Shown one piece after another: positions 1 to 9,439 of a stretch of DNA of 64,000 nt. The notes under the pieces were generated by a model. That model saw only the letters and a list, made by a program, of their open reading frames with translations. It made no database searches and was not told the DNA's origin. Origin of the DNA: Spirochaetota bacterium (GTDB lineage Bacteria > Spirochaetota > UBA4802 > UBA5550); assembly GCA_024276015.1 (NCBI GenBank), contig JAJRXZ010000016.1, positions 1 to 64,000 of the forward strand, written 5' to 3'. Both the position numbers and the translations under genes were made by a program. Within the stretch, counting starts at the first letter, position 1, and each line of letters begins with the position of its first letter.

Positions 1-1
1 A

Positions 2-157
2 ACAGCAATTGAATTTAAGTCTGCAAGACTTACAGGGAATCTGATAAACCTTAAAAACATGGAGAACAGTTTTCAGGCAGGGCGAAAACTGGCCGATATC
101 TTTGACAAGGAAGGTCTTGTCCACCTTTTCGTACTCTCCGATCGTACCTTCCAATAG
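2..157 (+). pseudogene. Truncated FIST-domain gene, 3' end only
   Basis: An open frame enters from the left edge and stops at 155-157. Its 51 residues include SFQAGRKLADIF and GLVHLFVLSD. This pattern (an aG..la helix followed by L.h.fvlSD) resembles the middle of the N-terminal FIST sensory domain. In FIST proteins the SD is normally followed by GL and some 200 further residues including FIST_C; here the frame diverges right after SD and ends four residues later, so the gene looks cut short. No continuation was seen in the other frames before 231. FIST proteins commonly sit beside histidine kinases, and a hybrid kinase starts 73 nt downstream. The family call rests on a short stretch and could be wrong. 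Confidence 0.5.
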
Positions 158-230
158 AGGGACCTTCAGTTCATTACATAATCAGACAATGACTATAATG
201 ACCATATCAGAAAAATAACCGATAAAAACT

Positions 231-2267
231 ATGAACTTTCACAATCTATTAAAAAGACAATTAAAACGTTATTCAATTAATATAGACGAAATTGACGAAA
301 AATATGCGGATTTTATTCATGCGGTAAATGATGCATACTGGCAATTTGACGATGACAGAAACATGCTTGAGAGAGCGCTTGATCTGAGTTCAGATGAACT
401 TCTTCAGGCAAATTCTGAAATGCGGGCAGTTTTTCAAGCCTTTCCTGATCTTTTCTTCCGATTGGACCCCCACGGGAAAATACTGGATCTCAGAGCAGGA
501 AACACAAAAGATTTAGCCATAAAAAAAGAAAAACTTCTGGGCAGAAGGATTCAGGATGTTTCGGAAGAGATCATTCAGAATAAATTTATCAGCGCTCTCC
601 GGACCGTTCAGAATAATAAAAAGCCTGTAAGTATTGAATATCTGATGAACATAGAAGGAAAAGACTGTTATTATGAGGCAAGGTTCCTTCCTCTCCACAA
701 TGACCAGATATTTGTTATTGTCAGGAACATTACTGAAAAGAAAAAAGCCGAAATTGCATTAAAGGAGAGTGAAGGTAAATACCGCATGTTTCTCGAAGCG
801 TCTCCTGATCCTATTATTGTATTCGATGCAAAGGGATATTGTAAATTCATTAATCAGGCCTTTACAAAAGCTTTCGGATGGTCTTATAAAGAGCTGTTAA
901 ACAAAAAAATAGATTATGTCTGCGGCAACAACCAATTTTTATCCGAAACAATGATTGAAAAAGTTAACATGGAAAATGATTTTACAGGTTTTGAAACAAG
1001 CTGTTCTACAAAAGATGGGAAGAAAATTGACATCAGTTTAACCGCTTCGATCTGGTACGATACTGAACATAATCCTCTTGGCAGCATTATGATCTTAAGA
1101 GATATAACAGATCAAAAAAGACTGGAGCGGCATCTTATACAGACTCATAAAATGGAAGCCATTGGGATACTTGCCGGAGGCATAGCTCACGATTTTAATA
1201 ATCTGCTTACCGGTATGCTTGGCAATATTTCTCTGATCTTTTTCGATATTAATCCCAATCACCCTCTATATGAAAGACTAAAAAATATTGAACAATATAT
1301 TATGCAGGGCGCTGACCTTACCAAGCAGCTTCTGGGACTGGCTAAAGGAGGAAAATATGAGATCAAAACATCAAATATTAATCGTATTATTGAAAAAAGC
1401 TCAAAGATGTTTGCCCGCACAAGAAAGGAGATAAATCTGATAACAAAATTCCAAAAGGATATTTTTAATGTTGACGTTGACCGGAATCAATTGGAACAGG
1501 TCTTTCTGAATCTTTTTGTCAATTCATGGCAGGCAATGCCCGGCGGCGGAGATATCATAATTGAAACAAGGAATATAATTTCCGGCAATGAAAAGGAAAT
1601 TACCAATAATTTAGCGGAGGGAAACAGAGAGTTTGTAAAAATTTCAATTACAGATAACGGTACCGGAATTGACGACAATATAATAGAAAAAATATTTGAT
1701 CCTTTTTTCACCACAAAAGATCTTGGCAGAGGTACCGGACTGGGACTCGCTTCAGCTTACGGAATTATAAAAAATCATGACGGATATATCAAAGTGAGGA
1801 GTAAAAAAAACATTGGCACTACTTTCGACATTTTTCTGCCTGCATCAAAAAAAGATATTATCATGGAAGAGACCGACCGGAAAAGAAGGATATTCAAAGG
1901 TAATGAGACCATTTTAATTATAGATGATGAGGATCTGGTGATAGATGTCACAGTAAAAATGCTGAAAAAATTCGGATACAATATTAAAATTGCTAAAAGC
2001 GGGATGGAAGCTCTTTCTCTGTATGGAAAAAATTCTGATTCTATTGATCTAATAATACTCGATATGATAATGCCCAATATGAGCGGAAAAGACACATACA
2101 AAAAATTAAAAGAGATAGATCCCAATGTAAAAGTATTACTTTCAAGCGGTTACAGTATTGAGGGAGAGGCAGCATCACTATTAGAGATGGGGTGTAAAGG
2201 TTTTATACAGAAACCATATAACTATTCATTATTATCAAAAAAGATCAGAGAAATTCTAAACAGTTAA
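231..2267 (+). CDS. Hybrid histidine kinase, PAS-PAS-HisKA-HATPase-REC
   Basis: A 678-aa soluble sensor kinase with no membrane segment. After a helical N-terminus there are two PAS domains (about 68-175 and 182-297), a HisKA dimerisation helix with the H box GGIAHDFNN (phosphoacceptor His320), a HATPase domain (about 410-545: N box NLFVNSWQAMP, G1 DNGTGID, F box FFTTKD, G2 GTGLGL) and a C-terminal receiver domain (about 555-676) with acidic DD pair, Asp611 in LILDMIMP and the K of QKPY. Phosphate should pass from His320 to Asp611 within or between monomers and then to an HPt or response regulator not seen here. The ATG at 231 has no clear ribosome site. The gene lies just after a FIST remnant that may once have supplied the input protein. 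Confidence 0.9.
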   Translation: MNFHNLLKRQLKRYSINIDEIDEKYADFIHAVNDAYWQFDDDRNMLERALDLSSDELLQANSEMRAVFQAFPDLFFRLDPHGKILDLRAGNTKDLAIKKEKLLGRRIQDVSEEIIQNKFISALRTVQNNKKPVSIEYLMNIEGKDCYYEARFLPLHNDQIFVIVRNITEKKKAEIALKESEGKYRMFLEASPDPIIVFDAKGYCKFINQAFTKAFGWSYKELLNKKIDYVCGNNQFLSETMIEKVNMENDFTGFETSCSTKDGKKIDISLTASIWYDTEHNPLGSIMILRDITDQKRLERHLIQTHKMEAIGILAGGIAHDFNNLLTGMLGNISLIFFDINPNHPLYERLKNIEQYIMQGADLTKQLLGLAKGGKYEIKTSNINRIIEKSSKMFARTRKEINLITKFQKDIFNVDVDRNQLEQVFLNLFVNSWQAMPGGGDIIIETRNIISGNEKEITNNLAEGNREFVKISITDNGTGIDDNIIEKIFDPFFTTKDLGRGTGLGLASAYGIIKNHDGYIKVRSKKNIGTTFDIFLPASKKDIIMEETDRKRRIFKGNETILIIDDEDLVIDVTVKMLKKFGYNIKIAKSGMEALSLYGKNSDSIDLIILDMIMPNMSGKDTYKKLKEIDPNVKVLLSSGYSIEGEAASLLEMGCKGFIQKPYNYSLLSKKIREILNS

Positions 2268-2366
2268 ATTTCATCCCCTCATCTGAAAAAATATCAATGA
2301 CCTCACCATATTTCTTATATCATATAATCAAAAATCAACAAAAATCTAAATTTATTTACTATTTTG

Positions 2367-2395
2367 TTGACTTAAATTATATGTTCTGATATGTT
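2367..2395 (+). promoter_or_regulatory. Putative sigma70 promoter of the first Liv operon
   Basis: TTGACT (2367-2372) is followed after 17 nt by TATGTT (2390-2395), about 50 nt before the ATG of the binding protein. A tandem repeat of ATGTTCTG (2381-2388 and 2391-2398) overlaps the -10 region and could be an operator. The -10 match is only 4 of 6, so this is tentative. Confidence 0.35.
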
Positions 2396-2447
2396 CTGTA
2401 TTCAATACTCAATTTTAACAATTTAAAAAATTACAGGAAGTGCAATT

Positions 2448-3713
2448 ATGAAAAGAAAGATCATTCGGATTTCAATCAAGATTTTTATAATTTTTATTTC
2501 AGCGCTTCTCATTACATGTAAATCTGCTAAAGGCCCCATAGTTATTGGCGCCCCCCTTGCAACAGCATTTTTATATGGATGGGATGCGGAGAGAGGTATT
2601 AAATTGGCTGTTGATGAGATCAACGCTAAAGGAGGAGTTAATGTTGGCGGCAAAAAGAGGCCCTTTAAGGTGGAAGTGATCGATACCAGAGACCTTGAAG
2701 CAGGAGTTCCCGTAAGTGAAGCCCTTCTGGCGCTTGAAAAGCTTATCCTTGAAAAAAAAGCCGACTTTATTGTAGGCGGACCTGTCCGTTCGGAAGCCGC
2801 GCTTGCAGCAATGGATCTTTTAAGCAAGTATAAAAAAGTCAGTATAATAACAACAGGAGTTCTTACTCCCGCCTATCACCGCAAAGTTCAAAAAGAATAT
2901 AATAAGTATAAGTATTGCTTCAGAATAACAAGCGATGTTCTCGTAATGGCCAAAGAATTTATGGCGCTCTTCGGACAGATTAAGAAGGGACACGGATTTA
3001 GCAAAGTATATATAATGGCGCAGGATGTTGCTCATGCAAGGAAAGGGAGCGGTTTAATGAAAAAGCTCCTTACCAAAGGAGGCTGGAAAGTTCTGGATAT
3101 GAAAATTTATCCAACCGGAGCAACGGACTTTTCAGTGGGTCTGAATGATGCAAAAAAGAAAGGTGCAAATGTACTCTTTATATGGATGGATATGCCTGAA
3201 AGTTCAATCCTTTTAAAACAATGGAGCGCGATGAAACTTAAGGCACTGCCTATTGGATTTGTAAATGCGGCGGAACAACCCAGTTTTTGGAAAGCAACAA
3301 AGGGGAAAGGCGAATATCTTCTTGTCAATCTTGTAAACGGAGGGAATGCGCCTTCCAACATAACCCCCTGGACTATGAAATTTGCCAATGCCTACAAGAA
3401 AAAATACGGCCTGGAGCCGGAAGGCTACGGCACTTCTTCAAGTTACATGGCAATTTATGTTCTTAAAGAAGCAATTGAAAAAGCAGGCACGCTTGAATCC
3501 GATGCAGTGATAAAAGCCCTTGAAAAACTGACTATGATGGGAGTCTACGGCAAAATTGATTTTGATGACAAATCTCATCAGGTTATTCCTTCTATGGACC
3601 CGAAAGAAGGAGTTGTCACAGGGATAATTCAGTGGCAAAAAGGGAAGAGAGTTCAGGTTTTCCCTCCAAAGACAGCAGACGGGAAAATACTGCTTCCGCC
3701 TTGGATGAAATAA
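2448..3713 (+). CDS. Liv-type ABC transporter substrate-binding lipoprotein
   Basis: A 421-aa periplasmic binding protein of the Peripla_BP_6 (LivJ/LivK) family. It has a basic N-terminus and a hydrophobic stretch ending in LLITC, a loose lipobox with Cys at about 24. The mature protein then starts with IVIGAPLATAFLYGWDAERG and INAKGGVNVGGKKRPF, typical of this fold. It should capture an amide, branched-chain amino acid or small carboxylate and hand it to the LivHM permease encoded next. The ATG is preceded by AGGAAG at 7 nt. The linked acyl-CoA synthetase suggests a carboxylic acid ligand, but the ligand cannot be read from sequence. A hairpin with a T-run follows the stop codon and could lower expression of the downstream genes. 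Confidence 0.88.
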   Translation: MKRKIIRISIKIFIIFISALLITCKSAKGPIVIGAPLATAFLYGWDAERGIKLAVDEINAKGGVNVGGKKRPFKVEVIDTRDLEAGVPVSEALLALEKLILEKKADFIVGGPVRSEAALAAMDLLSKYKKVSIITTGVLTPAYHRKVQKEYNKYKYCFRITSDVLVMAKEFMALFGQIKKGHGFSKVYIMAQDVAHARKGSGLMKKLLTKGGWKVLDMKIYPTGATDFSVGLNDAKKKGANVLFIWMDMPESSILLKQWSAMKLKALPIGFVNAAEQPSFWKATKGKGEYLLVNLVNGGNAPSNITPWTMKFANAYKKKYGLEPEGYGTSSSYMAIYVLKEAIEKAGTLESDAVIKALEKLTMMGVYGKIDFDDKSHQVIPSMDPKEGVVTGIIQWQKGKRVQVFPPKTADGKILLPPWMK

Positions 3714-3728
3714 GGCTGCGGGTTTTTT
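3696..3728 (+). terminator. Hairpin plus T-run at the end of the binding-protein gene
   Basis: GCCTT (3698-3702) pairs with AAGGC (3712-3716) across a 9-nt loop, with an outer CC/GG pair after a 3-nt bulge. Six T residues follow at 3723-3728. The element overlaps the stop codon of the binding-protein gene and ends 10 nt before the livH start. It would suit partial termination or 3' end stabilisation, giving more binding protein than permease. Confidence 0.45.
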
Positions 3729-3737
3729 GATTTAATT

Positions 3738-4604
3738 GTGGATATACTGATATATGGCATAATCAACAGTATAATCCTTTCTTTAATGTCTCTGGGTTTT
3801 ACTCTTGTTTACAGTATAAGCCGACTGCCGAATTTTGCTCACGGAGCTCTCTATGTTACTTCGGGATATCTAGTTTGGCTTATACTGAACAAGATCGGTT
3901 TACCCTATCCGGTTTCTATTGTTCTTGGGATAGGCTTAACCGGTCTTATAGGGGCAATGATCTACAGGTTTGCCCTTATAAGAATACGAGGCATGGAAAT
4001 TTCAGAGATTATTGCCACATACGCTATCGGTCTGGCAATTATAGAAGGATTAAGATGGGGAGGACTCAGAGGTTCAACCTACAGCCTCCCCCCCTTTATG
4101 GAAGGTTCCTTTTTGATCTCGGGCATAAATGTTGATTACCAGCGTATAATAATATTAATTACAGGTATTGCGGTTTTTATCCTTCTCTATCTCTTTACAC
4201 GATATACCAAAATCGGGCTGGCCTTAAAAGGGATTGCGCAGGACGAAAGAGCTGCAATGATGCTTGGCATCGATTCCGATTTTACTGCAATTATATCTCT
4301 TGCCATAGGCTCAGGCCTTGCGGGATTTGCTGCGGTCTTCCTTATGCCTCTCGGCAATATTGTTGTTGAGACCGGATACAGTGTGCTTATATTCTCTATA
4401 GCTGTAAGCATTATCGGGGGGTTAGGCAGCTGGACCGGTGTTATATTGGCTTCGTTTATTATAGGTTTTGCTCAAATTTTAACGGAAGTTTTCATATCCT
4501 CTCACTACCAGATGGTTGTAGCATTACTGGCAATTATTCTTACGCTTCTAATAAAGCCTTCGGGAATTTTCGGAAAACAGAAAGAATTGGAGGACAGGGT
4601 TTAA
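3738..4604 (+). CDS. livH: Liv-type ABC transporter permease LivH
   Basis: A 288-aa polytopic inner-membrane protein of the BPD_transp_2 family, with about eight hydrophobic segments. Recognisable stretches are LMSLGFTLVYSISRLPNFAHGALY near the N-terminus, the cytoplasmic loop ALKGIAQDERAAMMLGID that contacts the ATPase, and the C-terminal SIIGGLGSWTGVILASFIIG. It forms the translocation path with LivM. The start is GTG at 3738 with no convincing ribosome site, in the shadow of the hairpin ending the upstream gene. Its length is normal for LivH. Confidence 0.9.
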   Translation: MDILIYGIINSIILSLMSLGFTLVYSISRLPNFAHGALYVTSGYLVWLILNKIGLPYPVSIVLGIGLTGLIGAMIYRFALIRIRGMEISEIIATYAIGLAIIEGLRWGGLRGSTYSLPPFMEGSFLISGINVDYQRIIILITGIAVFILLYLFTRYTKIGLALKGIAQDERAAMMLGIDSDFTAIISLAIGSGLAGFAAVFLMPLGNIVVETGYSVLIFSIAVSIIGGLGSWTGVILASFIIGFAQILTEVFISSHYQMVVALLAIILTLLIKPSGIFGKQKELEDRV

Positions 4605-4607
4605 CTT

Positions 4608-5618
4608 ATGGAAAACAAAAGAATAGAACGTATTGACAGGGGGATAAAAGTAAGGACCGAGGGTATCTATTCCATTGTATCTATGAGAGAAATGATGTAT
4701 ATCGCAGGCCCGCGCATCATCTTTCTTGGTATTCTTTTTTTACTGCCGCTGATTTTGGAAGCTGCTCCATACTGGAAAAGAGTTATGAATATAATGTTTA
4801 TATATTCACTCCTTGCTATCTCTTTCGATTTTCTTGCCAATTATACGGGGCTTGTTTGCTTAGGGGGAGCATTCTTTATCGGCATTGGCGGTTATGCAAC
4901 TGCAATTCTAAACTCTGTCCTGCATATTCCCGTGTTATTGTCAATCCCCCTTGCAGCAATAATCGGCGCTGTTGTATGTACACTTCTATTGCTGCCGTGT
5001 CTTCAATTGAGGGGGGTCTATTTTGCAATAATAACATTAATGTTTCCCCTCCTTTTCACAAGAGTAATTGAAGCAACAAACATTCTGGGCGGTACCAACG
5101 GGATTACCGGACTTGAGAGCATACCCGGACACTTTACCGAAAACTATTATATAATGATTGTTGCTCTGATCGCGCTATTCGGACTGCGAAGATTTGTCAA
5201 TCTGGATGCGGGGCTAGTAATGCGCGGCGTAAAAGATAACGAGCAATCCATCAGAGCTTCCGGAATTAATGTTACATGGATGAAAACTCAGGCTGTATTT
5301 ATTTCTTCTCTCATAGGATGCTTCGGGGGAGCTTATCTTGCTCATCTCTATGTCTGGGCAGGGCTTTCTCTCTTTGCGTTGGATTTTTCCATCATACCAA
5401 TAGCTGCTGTTGCAATCGGAGGGGGCGGAACTATATTCGGAGCAATTGCAGGAAGTTTTATTCTGGTCCCCCTTTCGGAATTCCTGAGATTCTTCGGCTC
5501 ATTCAGAATAGTGCTCTACTGTATAATATTAACGGCTTTTATTGTATTTAAAAGCGAGGGCATAATGACTTACATTACCCGCAAATATCATCAGTTTGAA
5601 AGGTGGGTTGATGTATGA
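4608..5618 (+). CDS. livM: Liv-type ABC transporter permease LivM
   Basis: A 336-aa inner-membrane permease, partner of LivH. After a 30-residue cytoplasmic lead come about nine membrane segments. The family-typical loop GVKDNEQSIRASGINV (about residues 205-220) is the ATPase contact region, and VAIGGGGTIFGAIAGSFILV is the conserved C-terminal segment. It starts three nucleotides after livH with GGAGG about 14 nt upstream of ATG 4608, and overlaps livG by four nucleotides (ATGA), so the genes are very probably translationally coupled. Confidence 0.9.
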   Translation: MENKRIERIDRGIKVRTEGIYSIVSMREMMYIAGPRIIFLGILFLLPLILEAAPYWKRVMNIMFIYSLLAISFDFLANYTGLVCLGGAFFIGIGGYATAILNSVLHIPVLLSIPLAAIIGAVVCTLLLLPCLQLRGVYFAIITLMFPLLFTRVIEATNILGGTNGITGLESIPGHFTENYYIMIVALIALFGLRRFVNLDAGLVMRGVKDNEQSIRASGINVTWMKTQAVFISSLIGCFGGAYLAHLYVWAGLSLFALDFSIIPIAAVAIGGGGTIFGAIAGSFILVPLSEFLRFFGSFRIVLYCIILTAFIVFKSEGIMTYITRKYHQFERWVDV

Positions 5619-6373
5619 GCATATTGACAGTAGATGGAATTTCTAAAACATTTAAAGGATTAAAAGCGCTTATTTCAGTCAGTTTTGATGTGAAAGAAGG
5701 CGAAATATACGGCATAATAGGCCCCAATGGCTCCGGGAAGACAACTCTGATAAATTGTATAACCGGCTTTGTAAAATACGATTCGGGCAATGTATTTTTT
5801 AAAGGCAAAAATATCAGCAAATGGCCCCCTCATAAAATTGCAAGAGCAGGCGTGACCAGAACATTTCAGATAATGAGACCCTATTATTCTCTTCCTGCAT
5901 ACAAGAATCTGATCATTCCTCTCTGGGCTCCCAGGGCAAGAAAACTGGGAGGTTGGCGCGGAGGAGGAAAACATGGCGACAGGAACACCGTAGCTGTTGA
6001 CATACTTGAAGAACTTGGCTTTGAAAGAGATTCCAGAGTCCCCTACAAACCTGCTTCTGCCTTGCCAACCGGATATTTAAAGAGACTTGAACTTGCAAGA
6101 TGTATTGCCATGAGACCTGAGATCATACTTTGCGATGAGATTTTTTCAGGATTGAGCGTAAGCGAGATAGCCGGTTTAATGCCATTGATCGAAAAATTAA
6201 AGATCGAAGGGATCACTCTGATCATGGTTGAACACAGGCTCAAAGAGCTTTTTCAGGTTGCCGACAGAGTAATGGCTCTCGCTTTTGGCGAAAAAATTGC
6301 AGAGGGCAAATCTTACGAAGTGATTGAGGACAGCAGAGTAAAAGAAGCCTACCTTGGCAGTGAAGAGGTATAG
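5615..6373 (+). CDS. livG: Liv-type ABC transporter ATP-binding protein LivG
   Basis: A 252-aa ABC ATPase. Walker A GPNGSGKTTL (about 34-43), Q-loop region in VTRTFQIMRPYYSLPAYKN, and Walker B IILCDEIFSGLS are visible, together with the H-loop His in MVEHRLKEL. The usual LSGGQ signature is replaced by the weaker PTGYLKRLELAR, as in many LivG proteins. It pairs with LivF to drive the importer. ATG 5615 overlaps the livM stop and has AAGGTGGG upstream. Walker B reads CDEIFSG rather than the usual LDEP. Confidence 0.9.
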   Translation: MSILTVDGISKTFKGLKALISVSFDVKEGEIYGIIGPNGSGKTTLINCITGFVKYDSGNVFFKGKNISKWPPHKIARAGVTRTFQIMRPYYSLPAYKNLIIPLWAPRARKLGGWRGGGKHGDRNTVAVDILEELGFERDSRVPYKPASALPTGYLKRLELARCIAMRPEIILCDEIFSGLSVSEIAGLMPLIEKLKIEGITLIMVEHRLKELFQVADRVMALAFGEKIAEGKSYEVIEDSRVKEAYLGSEEV

Positions 6374-6376
6374 AAA

Positions 6377-7123
6377 ATGCTTGAAGCTGTGAATTTAATG
6401 GTATTTTACGAAAACATGCTTGCCTTAAATAACATAACCATTAATTGCTCAAAAGGCAAAATTACAGGAGTATTCGGTTCTAACAGCGCAGGCAAAAGTA
6501 CCCTGATGCATACTCTATCCGGGATCATGCTGGACATCAAAAAGAAGGAGGAGATGATCGGCGGAGAAAAGATCTCTATATTTGGAGAAATTATTTACGA
6601 AGGGAACGAGATAAGTATGCTGAAACCTCATGAAAGGGCAAGAGCAGGAATAGTCTTATGCCCTGAAAGAAGAAGAATTTTCCCCGAAAGTACGGTTCTT
6701 GAGAATCTGAAAATCGGTTCTTACCTTACAACTAAAAAAGAAAAAGAGCAGAACCTCGATTATGTATTCAACATATTCCCCCATTTAAAGGCTCATGCAA
6801 ATCGGCAGGGAGGATTTTTAAGCGGAGGCGAACAGCAAATGCTTGCTATAGGCAGAGCTCTTATGGCTAACCCCAAACTTCTGATGCTCGATGAACCTCT
6901 CCTGGGATTAAGCCCCCTTTACCAGAAAATTGTTGTAAATGCGGTCAAAGAAATAAAAGAGACAAGAGGATTAACAATAGTTATTACTGAGCAGTATGCA
7001 CGTCCCGTTATACCCATTATTGATTACGGATATATTATTGAAAACGGAAGCAGTGTGCTGGAAGGTACGGGAGACCAACTGATGGATAATCCCGATGTAA
7101 AATCAGCTTATTTTGGAGTTTGA
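6377..7123 (+). CDS. livF: Liv-type ABC transporter ATP-binding protein LivF
   Basis: A 248-aa ABC ATPase, the second nucleotide-binding subunit of the importer. Walker A is GSNSAGKST, the signature is LSGGEQQML, Walker B is LLMLDEPLLGLSP, and the H-loop residue position carries VITEQYARP, with Q in place of His as is common in LivF. The motif LCPERRRIFPESTVLENL is typical of LivF. It starts three nucleotides after livG with GAGG upstream, and its stop overlaps the following synthetase region by a few bases only if that gene used a TTG start. Confidence 0.92.
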   Translation: MLEAVNLMVFYENMLALNNITINCSKGKITGVFGSNSAGKSTLMHTLSGIMLDIKKKEEMIGGEKISIFGEIIYEGNEISMLKPHERARAGIVLCPERRRIFPESTVLENLKIGSYLTTKKEKEQNLDYVFNIFPHLKAHANRQGGFLSGGEQQMLAIGRALMANPKLLMLDEPLLGLSPLYQKIVVNAVKEIKETRGLTIVITEQYARPVIPIIDYGYIIENGSSVLEGTGDQLMDNPDVKSAYFGV

Positions 7124-7131
7124 AATATACT

Positions 7132-8784
7132 ATGAATCATTACCATAACGAATACACTTTTAGCGGTTTTGAAAGAGCATGCAAAATTTTTCCCCATAAC
7201 ACTGCGCTGATATATCTCGGCGACAGATTTACATATTCTCAGTTGATTGAATTTGTATTAAGATTTGCAAAGGGCCTGATAAACCTGGGAGTCAGACAAA
7301 ATGAAAAAGTTATGCTCTATATACCCAACTGCCCTCAATGGATTATTGCCAATTATGCAATAAATAAGATCGGCGCTGTTGTTGTACCGGTTTCTCCGAT
7401 CTATACAACATATGAAATTGAATATATAATAAAGGATTCGGAAGTTGATACTGTAATATGCTTTGATACTAATTTTGTTTATATGCGGGAAATTCTCTCA
7501 AAAACAAACGTAAAAAGAGTAATAGTTACAAGCATTGCGGATATGATAAAACCGTGGAAAAAAATAATGGGTCATCTTTTTGATAAAATTCCAACCGGTA
7601 AAGTTGAAAAAAGAAAAGAAGTCTATTTTTTCAGAGATATTATTAGAAAGAACAAACCTGAACCTGTTTTTGCAGAGATAGATCCCATGAAAGATCTGGC
7701 TTACATTATGTACACCGGCGGCACTACAGGTTTCCCCAAAGGAGTGGCAGGCAACCACATGGGAGAAGTCTCATACATAAACGACATCACCAATGATGTA
7801 ATTAAAAATCATGTCATTGAAGGGAATGACGTAGTGATCATGGTAAACCCTCTTTTCCATATAATGGCAAAAGGCTATGCAATTGGAACCGGATTGAATC
7901 TTGGCAATACGGTAGTACTTATGCCCATTCCTGAAATTGACCCGATCCTTCATCACATTGACAATTACAGAGTAAGATGGATGCTCGGTGTTCCTGCACT
8001 ATACAGAATGATTCTCGAGAGCGACAGGCTGGAACAGTATGATCTGTCATCTTTAAAATACTGTTATTGCGGCGGTGATGTTCTCCCCAAAGAAGTTTTT
8101 AATACCTGGAAAGAGAAGTTCGGTATTCCCATATATCAGGTCTATGGGTCAACCGAGGTCGGACATGTATCCTACAGTCTGCTTGACCAGGAACCGAGCC
8201 CTAAGACTGTTGGTAAACCCTTAAAATCGAGAGAGTGCCTTATCGTTTCACCCGACAACTTAGACCCTCTGCCAACTGATGAAGTTGGCGAACTTCTTGT
8301 TACCTCGGAATATACCACTAAAAGCTACTGGAACAAACCTGATGAAACTGAACGTTCATTCGTAAACCTTAACGGCAAAATATATTACAGAATGGGCGAT
8401 TTCATGAAAATTAATAAAGATGGCGAACTTGAATTTGTTGAACGAACTGCAGATATTATAAAATATAAAGGATACAGAATTTCCGCATCTGAAATTGAAG
8501 CGGTACTTCAGGATCATCATGCTGTTATAGGAGCATGCGTTGTGGGTATCCCCGATGACAGGGTTGGAGAAAGAATCAAGGCTATTGTTGTAATGAAACA
8601 CGATGTTAAAGGCGTAGGCAGCTCCGATCTGATCAGCTGGTGCAAAGAGAGACTTGCTCCATATAAGATTCCGGGTTATATTGAATTCAGAGACATGCTC
8701 CCAAAATCAAAAGTGGGAAAATTATTAAGACGTGAAATCCGCGATGAAGAGAAAAGGAAAATGGAAAAAAGCCCGGACAAATAA
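7132..8784 (+). CDS. AMP-forming acyl-CoA synthetase, last gene of the first Liv operon
   Basis: A 550-aa ANL-superfamily ligase that should adenylate a carboxylic acid and transfer it to CoA. Core motifs are intact: A3 YTGGTTGFPKG (about 191-201), A5 YGSTEVG, A7 YRMGDF, A8 ERTADIIKYKGYRISASEIEA and A10 PKSKVGKLLRRE with the catalytic lysine. The substrate class (medium/long chain or aromatic acid) cannot be fixed from motifs. A frame-open TTG at 7120 overlaps the livF stop, but ATG 7132 is the better start because GGAG sits 14 nt upstream of it and only 2 nt from the TTG. Co-transcription with the importer suggests the imported compound is an acid activated on entry. Confidence 0.88.
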   Translation: MNHYHNEYTFSGFERACKIFPHNTALIYLGDRFTYSQLIEFVLRFAKGLINLGVRQNEKVMLYIPNCPQWIIANYAINKIGAVVVPVSPIYTTYEIEYIIKDSEVDTVICFDTNFVYMREILSKTNVKRVIVTSIADMIKPWKKIMGHLFDKIPTGKVEKRKEVYFFRDIIRKNKPEPVFAEIDPMKDLAYIMYTGGTTGFPKGVAGNHMGEVSYINDITNDVIKNHVIEGNDVVIMVNPLFHIMAKGYAIGTGLNLGNTVVLMPIPEIDPILHHIDNYRVRWMLGVPALYRMILESDRLEQYDLSSLKYCYCGGDVLPKEVFNTWKEKFGIPIYQVYGSTEVGHVSYSLLDQEPSPKTVGKPLKSRECLIVSPDNLDPLPTDEVGELLVTSEYTTKSYWNKPDETERSFVNLNGKIYYRMGDFMKINKDGELEFVERTADIIKYKGYRISASEIEAVLQDHHAVIGACVVGIPDDRVGERIKAIVVMKHDVKGVGSSDLISWCKERLAPYKIPGYIEFRDMLPKSKVGKLLRREIRDEEKRKMEKSPDK

Positions 8785-8868
8785 TCGGTTAAGCATTCTC
8801 CTCCTATCCGGTATCTTTTATCCATTATTCTCCATTCTCTTGAAAAACAACGAACACCAACGGCAATT

Positions 8869-9240
8869 CTAATCATGCCTCATAATTATCCTGTCATCCT
8901 TTACAACCGAATAGTTTACAAAAGGCCTCATCGGGGCATTATTATCTATAAAAGCAAGTTCGTATATACCTATTGCATTACCGGTTTCAATATATTTTTT
9001 ATAGACCTCGTAGGGAATACCGCAGACCATATCATTATTCTTCTCGTCAAATAGATCCATTATGACGTAGTTTTCAGGTACATTATAGAGTTTCGATTCC
9101 TTAAAGTCTTTCTCAGCGTTATCCCTGAGAAATTTGTTCTTCTCTTCATCACTCCCTGAAATCATATGAGATTTCAATGCGACCTTCCGTATGATCTCAT
9201 CTTCCACAATTGCATAAAGATTAAAAACCTGTTCCTTCAT
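8869..9240 (-). CDS. Uncharacterised 123-aa protein
   Basis: No family was recognised. The protein is soluble and acidic, with no signal peptide or membrane segment. It starts MKEQVFNLYAIVEDEIIRKV and contains repeated short beta/alpha-like patches such as ENYVIMDLFDEKNNDMVCG and AFIDNNAPMRPFVNYSVV. The ATG is preceded by AAGGAGAG at an ideal distance, which supports a real gene. It converges with the acyl-CoA synthetase and stands alone; the next gene on the same strand is a hybrid kinase 200 nt upstream. Confidence 0.7.
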   Translation of the reverse strand: MKEQVFNLYAIVEDEIIRKVALKSHMISGSDEEKNKFLRDNAEKDFKESKLYNVPENYVIMDLFDEKNNDMVCGIPYEVYKKYIETGNAIGIYELAFIDNNAPMRPFVNYSVVKDDRIIMRHD

Positions 9241-9439
9241 AATTCTCTCCTTGATTTATTTATACTATTTTTCTGCACAATAAAATTTAATTAAAATGTG
9301 CTTTTTATTTAATACGATCAAGGATGCAATAGAGACGGTTTTTTTTGATTTTTTTTTACACAAAACAGGGAATTTTAATTGTCGTCAGCAACGAAAAATA
9401 ATAGTCACTTGACAATTTATGATACAATTCCATATATTT

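Noticed and set aside
4187-4411. Antisense open frames inside livH and many other genes
   Set aside because: They lie wholly within strongly supported genes, have no family match and follow the codon pattern of the opposite strand.
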